Assembly (NCBI GenBank): GCA_900757695.1
Contig: CAAEOU010000342.1
Location: 1-9,824 of the forward strand
DNA from: an uncultured Oscillospiraceae bacterium
GTDB taxonomy: Bacteria; Bacillota_A; Clostridia; Oscillospirales; Oscillospiraceae
Direction of reading: 5' to 3'
DNA: 9,824 nucleotides
Shown: positions 1 to 7,922 of the stretch, piece by piece
Layout: the number at the start of each line of letters is the position of its first letter
How positions within the stretch are numbered: position 1 is the stretch's first letter
Notes under the pieces: model-generated
What the model was told of the DNA's origin: nothing
Seen by the model: only the letters and a program-made list of their open reading frames with translations
Database searches by the model: none
Translations under genes and position numbers: made by a program

Positions 1-1
1 C

Positions 2-766
2 CCCGCCAATGAGGTCAGCGGCCTGCTGGTGGACTATGTGACCCTGAACGATCCCAGCGCCGTCAGTGCCGTGGATCTCAGCACCGGGCAGTATAATACT
101 CTGGTCATGGAAATGCGGGTAGGCGGCAGCGACATCCTGCAAAATGACGCAGTACAGGCGCTGATCACCCGGGCGAAAAATCAGGACATCCGGCTGGTGG
201 CTCTGATGTCCTGTCTGGATGACAGCCGTTATGCGCTGGCCCATACCGATCAGGCTCTTCCCATCTCCGGCGGTGCACTTTGGATGAGCGACTCCGGCTC
301 CTACTGGCTGGATCCCACCCAGCCGGACGTGCAGGATTATCTCTGCAATATGATCCTTACCCTTCATGATATGGGCTTTCAGGAAGTAATCCTCAATAAC
401 TTTACCTTCCCGGAATCCGATTCCATCGTCTACTCCTCAGAGCAGACCCGGGCAGAGATGCTTCAGGACGCCTACAAGGCACTGGAAAAGGCTGTGGGCT
501 CCAACTGCACGTTGGGCCTTCTGGTCAAGGATCCCGAATATGGCCATCAGGCCTTCGATCTGGCGGAACACCTGTATGTATATTTCACCGATGGCAGCGG
601 TGTCAAGTCCTTTGCCGAGGAGCACCCGGATTCCTATCTGGTGTTTGTTACCGCCTCTCATGACACCCGGTTTGATGACTACGGAAAAATCACCACCCAG
701 CAGGAGGTCTCTTATTTCTCCTCCATCCCCTCCGTCTCCGATTCCACTGAGGGCACCGGAACATAA
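2..766 (+). CDS. DUF4015-like putative glycoside hydrolase, 3' part (5' end outside window)
   Basis: The frame is open from the first full codon at base 2 to the TAA at 764-766, giving 254 visible residues. A GTG at 29 is internal and not a convincing start, so the gene begins upstream of the window. Directly visible is a beta/alpha pattern containing a WLDP motif (visible residues 102-105), followed by a helix (QDYLCNMILTLHDMGF) and a strand ending in FTFP (to residue 137). This order matches the C-terminal half of the TIM-barrel DUF4015 / putative glycosyl hydrolase family, where a W-D-P motif precedes a strand of the form FDYVRFP. In that strand this protein has NNFTFP, so the family's Asp and Tyr are both Asn. 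That suggests a changed or lost catalytic centre. The last 20 or so residues are Ser/Thr-rich and look disordered. The substrate is unknown. The family assignment comes from motif pattern only and is moderately secure. Confidence 0.6.
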   Translation, partial: PANEVSGLLVDYVTLNDPSAVSAVDLSTGQYNTLVMEMRVGGSDILQNDAVQALITRAKNQDIRLVALMSCLDDSRYALAHTDQALPISGGALWMSDSGSYWLDPTQPDVQDYLCNMILTLHDMGFQEVILNNFTFPESDSIVYSSEQTRAEMLQDAYKALEKAVGSNCTLGLLVKDPEYGHQAFDLAEHLYVYFTDGSGVKSFAEEHPDSYLVFVTASHDTRFDDYGKITTQQEVSYFSSIPSVSDSTEGTGT

Positions 767-777
767 CGGATAGCAAA

Positions 778-813
778 TCGGGGGTGCTGCAAAAATCCTT
801 GCAGCACCCCCGA
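778..813. terminator. Hairpin 1 between convergent genes
   Basis: A perfect 13-bp stem (778-790 with 801-813, outer bases TCGGGGG / CCCCCGA) encloses a 10-base A/T-rich loop, starting 12 nt after the stop of the plus-strand gene. The T-run after it is poor on both strands (aatctttatc on plus), so it may act with the second hairpin rather than alone. Confidence 0.55.
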
Positions 814-825
814 AATCTTTATCTC

Positions 826-862
826 ATTGGGGCCGCTGCATTTTGCAGCGGCCCCAATTTTT
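826..862 (+). terminator. Intrinsic terminator, hairpin 2
   Basis: A perfect 14-bp stem (826-839 with 845-858) has a GC-rich core (GGGGCCGCTGC) and a 5-nt loop (atttt). On the plus strand it runs into five T residues (858-862). This is a textbook rho-independent terminator for the plus-strand gene ending at 766. It touches the stop codon of the convergent minus-strand gene at 861-863. On the minus strand the same hairpin lacks a U-tract, so it may only weakly end that transcript. Confidence 0.8.
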
Positions 863-1496
863 ATGTATCCATGTCGCTGTTCATCCAGAAGAACCGATGC
901 TGTCCAATGGTGATCACATACTGCTGCTGTTCATGCCATGGGGACTGCACCAGCGCCGGATTGTACCAAAGATCGGCTTTTTCCTCCGTAATGCGCTCAC
1001 CGGCGTCAAAGACTCGGGAAACGGACTCCCGTACCTGATCCGTGACCAAACTGTAGCTGGTGGAAGCAATCTGATATTTTGAGATGGTCTCCATGATGTC
1101 ATAGCCATTTCTCTGTGCTCCATCCAGAATACACTGGGCCACCATCATCTGACCTCTGGTCTCCTCACCGCCAGCCTCACACATCACGGCGCTTTCCACT
1201 GCGATGCGCTCCTGCTCCGTGAGCTGATAGGGACAGGTATTGGTCCGGAAGACCTCACTGTCTTCGCCGTTCTCCTGCGGATTTTCATCCTTCTGGGTCA
1301 CGTTCTGAACCGGCGCCACAGTCTCCATATTTTTGGTCGGTGCCTCAACTCCCTGAACCTCCATGGTCTCCACGGTGATCTTACGGGCAGAAGCCTGATC
1401 CTCTGAAGCTGCCAGACCGGTCACGCAGAACAGCGCAATCACACAGGCAGCCAGCAGTCCGCATAACGGAACTGCAATCCTTATCTTATTCCTCAT
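861..1496 (-). CDS. SleB/CwlJ-family cell wall hydrolase, exported
   Basis: This 211-residue protein has an N-terminal signal or anchor segment (basic MRNKIR, then a hydrophobic stretch to about residue 30, ending GLAA-SE). A low-complexity E/Q/N-rich linker follows (about 31-88), then a Hydrolase_2 (SleB) domain (about 92-205). The domain shows the family's Glu in the motif AVMCEAGGE (E107, the expected catalytic acid), the QMMVAQCILDGAQRN helix, and the closing pattern LWYNP...IGQHRFFW. The family cleaves cortex or vegetative peptidoglycan, acting as lytic transglycosylases or amidases. The peptidoglycan-binding domain of true SleB is absent, so a vegetative or envelope hydrolase is as likely as a germination enzyme. 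The frame extends upstream to 1652, but the ATG at 1496 is chosen because it has AGAGGA seven bases away, begins the signal sequence, and lies downstream of a strong promoter at 1557-1585. It is monocistronic and convergent with the gene ending at 766. Confidence 0.85.
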   Translation of the reverse strand: MRNKIRIAVPLCGLLAACVIALFCVTGLAASEDQASARKITVETMEVQGVEAPTKNMETVAPVQNVTQKDENPQENGEDSEVFRTNTCPYQLTEQERIAVESAVMCEAGGEETRGQMMVAQCILDGAQRNGYDIMETISKYQIASTSYSLVTDQVRESVSRVFDAGERITEEKADLWYNPALVQSPWHEQQQYVITIGQHRFFWMNSDMDT

Positions 1497-1503
1497 AGTT
1501 ATT

Positions 1504-1509
1504 TCCTCT
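1504..1509 (-). promoter_or_regulatory. Ribosome binding site of the SleB-like gene
   Basis: AGAGGA on the minus strand lies 7 nt before the ATG at 1496. It decides the start in favour of the 211-residue form over the longer open frame. Confidence 0.75.
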
Positions 1510-1521
1510 GTATTATTTTTC

Positions 1522-1557
1522 GCAAAATCTGAAAGAGATTTTTTGCTTGTGGCAAAA
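1522..1557 (-). repeat. Overlapping inverted repeats in the leader of the SleB-like gene
   Basis: On the plus strand GCAAAA (1522-1527), TTTTGC (1541-1546) and GCAAAA (1552-1557) occur in turn. The middle copy can pair with either neighbour. The left pairing extends to GCAAAATCT (1522-1530) against AGATTTTTTGC (1536-1546, with two extra T). The right copy touches the -10 box. This could be an operator or two mutually exclusive RNA hairpins, but AT-rich DNA can also produce it by chance. Confidence 0.4.
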
Positions 1558-1585
1558 TCATACTCCATCTTCGTCCGAATGTCAA
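1557..1585 (-). promoter_or_regulatory. Sigma-A type promoter of the SleB-like gene
   Basis: The minus strand reads TTGACA (1585-1580), a 17-nt spacer, then TATGAT (1562-1557). This is a perfect -35 box, optimal spacing and a one-mismatch -10 box. The predicted start near 1550 gives a leader of roughly 54 nt before the ATG at 1496. It points to vegetative, housekeeping-sigma expression rather than a late sporulation sigma factor. Confidence 0.8.
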
Positions 1586-1666
1586 TGACATTTTGTAAAT
1601 TCTTTTTGTGTGAAAAACAAAAAATCGGGGTGTTTTTCAGGCATTTACGCAATATGCAGGTTTTAT

Positions 1667-1683
1667 ATGTGCACCATGCACAT
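1667..1683. repeat. Small inverted repeat ATGTGCA-cca-TGCACAT
   Basis: Perfect 7-bp arms flank a 3-nt loop, and on the plus strand a run of five T follows (1683-1687). It resembles a weak terminator for plus-strand transcription, although no plus-strand gene is seen here. It could also be an operator about 80 bp upstream of the hydrolase promoter. Confidence 0.45.
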
Positions 1684-1713
1684 TTTTCTATGTATCTTTT
1701 TGTGTATTTTATT

Positions 1714-1879
1714 GTTACCCTTTTGTCACGAATTTATATTTTATATCATAAGAGTAACATTTTCGACAGATTATTTGCTTCGTAACATTGTTATTTTATT
1801 TCCAGAAATCGAGAATTTCAGAAGTTTACGCCTGTTTACATAAATTTTATTTGCAATGTTTGTGTTACCGTTATGTAAC
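1714..1879. repeat. Cluster of five GTAAC/GTTAC words
   Basis: GTTAC lies at 1714-1718 and 1864-1868, and GTAAC at 1754-1758, 1782-1786 and 1875-1879. Most extend to GTAACA when read in one orientation. The last two form an inverted pair with a 6-nt gap (GTTAC-cgttat-GTAAC). This could be a set of regulator binding sites, but no regulator is recognised. Confidence 0.35.
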
Positions 1880-1914
1880 CTTCGTTTTTCCAAACTGTCA
1901 CATCCATCTGAGTG

Positions 1915-1930
1915 GATACAGCGCTGTATC
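1915..1930. repeat. Perfect 16-bp palindrome GATACAGCGCTGTATC
   Basis: The two 8-base halves are exact reverse complements without a spacer. There is no T-run beside it, so it is not an intrinsic terminator. A gap-free palindrome of this length is typical of a dimeric repressor's operator. It sits about 330 bp upstream of the hydrolase promoter and about 110 bp past the ligA terminator, so its target is unclear. Confidence 0.6.
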
Positions 1931-2040
1931 TTTTGGAGTGAAATCATTCCCATTTTCTCCGCCCATGTCGCTCGTTTCATTGGAAGGCAGCCAGCATTTT
2001 CACCCCTCCTCTCCCCTGCTTCCCCCCCTTCAAAGCGCAT

Positions 2041-2080
2041 AAAAGCGCCGGGAAATACCTGAGGTATCTCCCGGCGCTTT
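2041..2080 (-). terminator. Terminator of the pcrA-yunB-ligA unit
   Basis: A long hairpin pairs 2042-2053 with 2069-2080 (outer AAAGCGCCGGGA / TCCCGGCGCTTT). After one A-C mismatch the stem continues inward (2055-2059 with 2063-2067). On the minus strand it ends in GCGCTTTT. It begins 15 nt beyond the ligA stop codon. Confidence 0.88.
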
Positions 2081-2094
2081 GTCCGTTTTCCGAT

Positions 2095-4721
<2,627 letters not shown>

Positions 4722-4749
4722 CGCCCCCCTTCAAGGAAGCTTATGCCGA

Positions 4750-7167
4750 TTATTTCTTTTTCATGTGGGCACTGGCCGTCTTCAGCATCAGGCGCTTGGT
4801 GCCCACCTGATCAAAGGCCACCTCCAGCAGTGCATCCCCGTTCATTTTCAGGATACTCACCACCATGCCCTCACCGAAAGCCGTGTGCTCCACCACATCC
4901 CCCTTGCTGAGTTCCAGCATGGGTACCGCAGGCTCCGGTCTCGGTGCAGCAGCCGCCCGCTGGACCGCTCTGGACGCTCCATAGCCAGAGCTGTAACCGG
5001 AGCCGTAGCCCGAGCCATATCGGCTTCCGCCGCTTTGGGCCGTGCGCTGGGTTCTCGGAGTCTTCTTCCGTTCCTCAATGCAGTCCTCCGGGATCTCACT
5101 CAGGAACCGGGACACCCGATTAAAGCTGGTGCGGCCATAGAGCATTCGCTGCTTGGCATGGGTGAGATACAGCCGCTGTCTGGCCCGGGTAATAGCCACA
5201 TAGCAAAGCCGCCGTTCCTCCTCCATCTCATCAGGATCCGTAAACACCCGCATCCCTGGGAACAGCCCATCCTCCATGCCCACCAAGAACACATTGGGAA
5301 ATTCCAATCCCTTGGCGCTGTGCATGGTCATCATCACCGCTGCGTCCGCCTCTTCATCATACCGTTCAATGTCCGTATAGAGGCTCACCTCTTCCAGAAA
5401 ACCGGAGAGCGTCGGTGTATCCGCCCCCTCCACATAGGTGATGATGCTGGATTTCAGCTCCTGCACATTCTCCTTCCGGGCCCGGTTTTCAACCGTATCC
5501 TTGGCGTCCAGCATGGCAATATATCCAGTGCGCTGAAGAAGCTCATCATAAAACTCCGGCAGCGGCAGATCCATGCTCAGCTGGCGAAGACTGCGGATCA
5601 GCTCCGCAAAAGCCTCCAGCTTTCCCGCTGCCTTTTCGAGAGACGGATATCCGCCGGGATCGGCAATCACATCAAACAGCGGGATCCCCGCCGTCACCGC
5701 CTGCCGCTCCGCAGATTCCAGCGTCTTTCCGCCGATCCCTCGTGCCGGCACATTGATGATGCGCCGGAGCCGAAGATCATCGGTACTGTTGTTGATCACG
5801 CAGAGATAGGCCAGCATGTCCTTGACCTCCGCCCGGTCAAAGAACCGTGTGCCGCCAATGATGCGGTAGGGAATGCCATTGCGTTTGAAGGACATTTCTA
5901 TGGCATTGGACTGGGCGTTGGTACGGTAGAGCACTGCATTGTCCTTAAAATGCTGCCCCTTGCTGAGCCCCGCAAGGATCTTTGAGGACACAAAGTTAGC
6001 CTCCTCGTTCTCATTGTAGGCCTCATAGACCATGATTTTTTCCCCTTGGTCGTTGTCGGTCCAGAGCTTTTTCCCTTTGCGCCCCTTATTGTGGGCAATC
6101 ACTGCATTGGCAGCCTCCAAAATATACTTGGTGGAGCGGTAGTTCTGTTCCAGCCGGATCACTCGAGCGCCCTGATACTGCTTTTCAAAGCTCAGAATGT
6201 TCTCTATGGTAGCGCCTCGGAACCGATAAATGGACTGGTCATCATCACCCACCACGCAGATATTCTCATACCGGCCCGAGAGCAGCGTGGAGAGCAGATA
6301 CTGTAAATTATTGGTGTCCTGATACTCATCGATGAGCACATAGTGGAACTTCCGCTGATAGTATTCCCGAACATCCTCATATTGTTGCAGCAGCTGCACC
6401 GTAAGGAGGATAATATCATCAAAATCTACGGCATTTGCGCCCTTCAGGCGCTTCTGATACTCCGCATAGGCTTTACCGATGCGCTCCGCCCGAAAATCGG
6501 AATCCGCCTTGGCATTTTGCTGATACTCCACAGGGCCGATCATCTGATCCTTTGCCGTGGAAATGGCAGAGAGCACAGACTTGGCCGGGAAGGTCTTGTC
6601 ATCCAGGCCCATATCCCGAATGACCTCCTTCATGACCTTTTCCGAATCCGTGGTATCATAGATGGTAAAGCTGGAATCGTAGCCCAGCTTATCAATATCT
6701 CTGCGGAGGATCCGGCAGCAGGCCGAATGGAAGGTCATGGCCCAGACGCCCTCCCCCTGCTCTCCCAGCATCCGCTGAAGCCGATCCTTGAGCTCGTTGG
6801 CCGCCTTGTTGGTAAAGGTGATGGCAATAATGCTCCAAGGTGCCGCAGGATCCAGAGCACAGAGATTTTCCGCTCTGGCCCGTTCTTCCTCTTTTGGCGC
6901 CAAGGCATACCGGCATAGAAAGTCTACGTCCTCCTCCGTCACATATCCGGGGATATCCTCACTGTCTGAGGCCCGGCCAAACTGAATCAGATTGGCGATC
7001 CGGTGGATCAGTACCGTAGTCTTACCGCTGCCTGCGCCTGCCAGCAATAGAAGCGGCCCCTGTGTGGTCATCACCGCCTGCCGCTGCATGGGATTCAGAT
7101 TTTCATAGCACCGGGCAATGACCGCACGCCTTGCATCTATAAAACGCTGTTCATCATTCTGGTTCAT
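4750..7167 (-). CDS. pcrA: ATP-dependent 3'-5' DNA helicase PcrA (UvrD/Rep family)
   Basis: This 805-residue SF1A helicase acts in replication restart, repair and removal of proteins from DNA. Visible motifs, in order, are Walker A AGAGSGKT (43-50), AITFTNKAA (115-123), TFHSACCRILR (145-155), Walker B LIDEYQD (278-284), GDDDQSIYRFRG (307-318), LEQNYRST (339-346), TMHSAKGLEF (614-623) and YVAITRAR (656-663). The C-terminal 50 residues (GDVVEHTAFGEGMVV, KRLMLKTA) match the Tudor-like tail by which PcrA contacts RNA polymerase. It is longer than Bacillus PcrA (about 740 residues). The extra length comes from an insertion of roughly 48 residues between motifs I and Ia (about 64-111) and a Gly/Ser/Tyr-rich linker (about 711-750). 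The frame is open to 7236, but the ATG at 7167 is chosen for its AAAGGAG five bases upstream and the promoter placed 54 nt upstream. It is the first gene of the unit with yunB and ligA. Confidence 0.97.
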   Translation of the reverse strand: MNQNDEQRFIDARRAVIARCYENLNPMQRQAVMTTQGPLLLLAGAGSGKTTVLIHRIANLIQFGRASDSEDIPGYVTEEDVDFLCRYALAPKEEERARAENLCALDPAAPWSIIAITFTNKAANELKDRLQRMLGEQGEGVWAMTFHSACCRILRRDIDKLGYDSSFTIYDTTDSEKVMKEVIRDMGLDDKTFPAKSVLSAISTAKDQMIGPVEYQQNAKADSDFRAERIGKAYAEYQKRLKGANAVDFDDIILLTVQLLQQYEDVREYYQRKFHYVLIDEYQDTNNLQYLLSTLLSGRYENICVVGDDDQSIYRFRGATIENILSFEKQYQGARVIRLEQNYRSTKYILEAANAVIAHNKGRKGKKLWTDNDQGEKIMVYEAYNENEEANFVSSKILAGLSKGQHFKDNAVLYRTNAQSNAIEMSFKRNGIPYRIIGGTRFFDRAEVKDMLAYLCVINNSTDDLRLRRIINVPARGIGGKTLESAERQAVTAGIPLFDVIADPGGYPSLEKAAGKLEAFAELIRSLRQLSMDLPLPEFYDELLQRTGYIAMLDAKDTVENRARKENVQELKSSIITYVEGADTPTLSGFLEEVSLYTDIERYDEEADAAVMMTMHSAKGLEFPNVFLVGMEDGLFPGMRVFTDPDEMEEERRLCYVAITRARQRLYLTHAKQRMLYGRTSFNRVSRFLSEIPEDCIEERKKTPRTQRTAQSGGSRYGSGYGSGYSSGYGASRAVQRAAAAPRPEPAVPMLELSKGDVVEHTAFGEGMVVSILKMNGDALLEVAFDQVGTKRLMLKTASAHMKKK
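4978..5019 (-). repeat. Degenerate GSGY tandem repeat in the PcrA linker
   Basis: Residues 717-730 of PcrA read YGSGYGSGYSSGYG, about three tandem units of four codons with synonymous variation at the DNA level. It is a short, flexible, low-complexity spacer before the C-terminal RNA-polymerase-binding module. Confidence 0.6.
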
Positions 7168-7172
7168 AACTG

Positions 7173-7179
7173 CTCCTTT
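7173..7179 (-). promoter_or_regulatory. Ribosome binding site of pcrA
   Basis: AAAGGAG on the minus strand, 5 nt before the ATG at 7167. It fixes the start of pcrA 23 codons inside the longest open frame. Confidence 0.85.
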
Positions 7180-7220
7180 ATGTAACATGCACTGTCTTTT
7201 TTCGTCTATTTTATCTTGAT

Positions 7221-7249
7221 ATTTTACCACATCCAACTCCCAGCGTCAA
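7221..7249 (-). promoter_or_regulatory. Sigma-A type promoter of pcrA-yunB-ligA
   Basis: The minus strand reads TTGACG (7249-7244), a 17-nt spacer, then TAAAAT (7226-7221). The predicted start near 7214 gives a leader of roughly 47 nt. It lies just after the ysxC terminator, so the helicase unit is transcribed independently. No Firmicute LexA box (GAAC-N4-GTTC) is visible, so SOS control is not supported. Confidence 0.8.
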
Positions 7250-7270
7250 ACCGTACAGCCGTGCATTTCT

Positions 7271-7307
7271 AGAAAAACGCAGCACCGAATCGGTACTGCG
7301 TTTTTCT
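7271..7307 (-). terminator. Terminator of lon-ysxC
   Basis: The hairpin pairs AGAAAAACGCAG (7271-7282) with CTGCGTTTTTCT (7296-7307). After one mismatch four inner pairs close a 3-nt loop. On the minus strand the stem ends in GCGTTTTTCT, starting 5 nt after the ysxC stop. Because A-run and T-run are symmetric it could also work on the plus strand, but no plus-strand gene feeds it. Confidence 0.88.
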
Positions 7308-7312
7308 CTGTC

Positions 7313-7915
7313 TTAGCTGTGGATATCCTCGCCTTTGGCCGCCCGTTCGATAATTGCAATGAGCTGATCCCGTCCCGTCCCCTTTTCCGCAGAAAACGGA
7401 AGAAGAATCGTGTCCTCTGACAGACTGAGATCCTGCCGGATCACCTCCATGTTGGGCTCCACCTGACTTTTTTTCAGCTTGTCCAGCTTATTGGCCACCA
7501 CGACAAAAGGGCATCCCGTCTGCTGGAACCACGTTGCCATGGTGATATCGTTCTGGGTGGGCGCATGGCGGGCATCCACAATTAGAATCCCCAAGGTAAT
7601 CAGCTCCGGCAGCGCAAAGTAGGACTCCATAAGCTTGCCCCAGCGCTCCTTTTCGGTCCGTGAGACCTTGGCATAGCCATAGCCCGGAAGATCCACCAGA
7701 TACGCCGTATTGTCCACCAGAAAATAATTGATGTGAATGGTTTTTCCGGGTGAAGAACCCACATAGGCAAGATTCTTCCGCTGAAGCACCCGGTTGATCA
7801 CCGAAGACTTTCCCACGTTGCTTTTCCCGGCAAAGGCGATCTGTGGAACCCCATCTCTTGGGAACTGATTGGCCTTAGCTGCGGAGAGCTTAAATTCGAC
7901 CTTCTGATAATTCAT
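7313..7915 (-). CDS. ysxC: Ribosome biogenesis GTP-binding protein YsxC/EngB
   Basis: This 200-residue TRAFAC-class GTPase is needed for maturation of the 50S ribosomal subunit and is essential in Bacillus. All G motifs are visible: G1 GKSNVGKS (30-37), G2 within SSPGKTIHINYF (54-65, Thr59), G3 DLPGYGYA (75-82), G4 NKLD (142-145) and G5 SAEKG (175-179). The Gly-Tyr-Gly of G3 and the SSPGKT switch are characteristic of EngB. The length is normal. The ATG at 7915 follows the lon stop by 7 nt. Its ribosome binding site (GAGGGA) overlaps the lon stop codon, so translation is probably coupled to lon. The lon-ysxC pair is a conserved Firmicute arrangement. A terminator follows directly. Confidence 0.97.
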   Translation of the reverse strand: MNYQKVEFKLSAAKANQFPRDGVPQIAFAGKSNVGKSSVINRVLQRKNLAYVGSSPGKTIHINYFLVDNTAYLVDLPGYGYAKVSRTEKERWGKLMESYFALPELITLGILIVDARHAPTQNDITMATWFQQTGCPFVVVANKLDKLKKSQVEPNMEVIRQDLSLSEDTILLPFSAEKGTGRDQLIAIIERAAKGEDIHS

Positions 7916-7922
7916 GATTCCC

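Larger units (their letters stand above)
1586..2040. other. Gene-free, AT-rich intergenic region
   Basis: About 450 bp lie between the promoter of the SleB-like gene and the terminator of ligA. No open frame here looks like a protein with recognisable motifs. The stretch from about 1600 to 1900 is clearly AT-rich compared with the GC-rich genes around it. The end near ligA (1998-2032) is a purine tract on the minus strand. It contains a small hairpin (1667-1683), five GTAAC/GTTAC words (1714-1879) and a perfect palindrome (1915-1930). I recognise no known RNA family, attachment site or origin element. Confidence 0.6.

Noticed and set aside
1497..1652. Upstream extension of the SleB-like frame to an ATG at 1652
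   Set aside because: The extension crosses the promoter and leader, puts the signal peptide inside the protein, and lacks a ribosome binding site; the ATG at 1496 has all three in order.
1586..2040. Riboswitch, origin or attachment site in the intergenic region
   Set aside because: I see no known riboswitch core, DnaA-box array (TTATCCACA), integrase gene or tRNA-derived repeat; the symmetric elements alone do not support any of these.
4978..5019. Tandem repeat as a sign of a mobile or phase-variable element
   Set aside because: The units are only 12 bp, diverged at the DNA level, kept in frame, and encode a plausible flexible linker in PcrA.
6343..6918. 191-codon plus-strand open frame opposite the N-terminal part of pcrA
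   Set aside because: It is a shadow frame opposite helicase motifs, with no family resemblance.
7168..7236. Upstream extension of pcrA to the start at 7236
   Set aside because: It would begin upstream of the -10 box (7221-7226) of the predicted promoter. AAAGGAG directly supports 7167.
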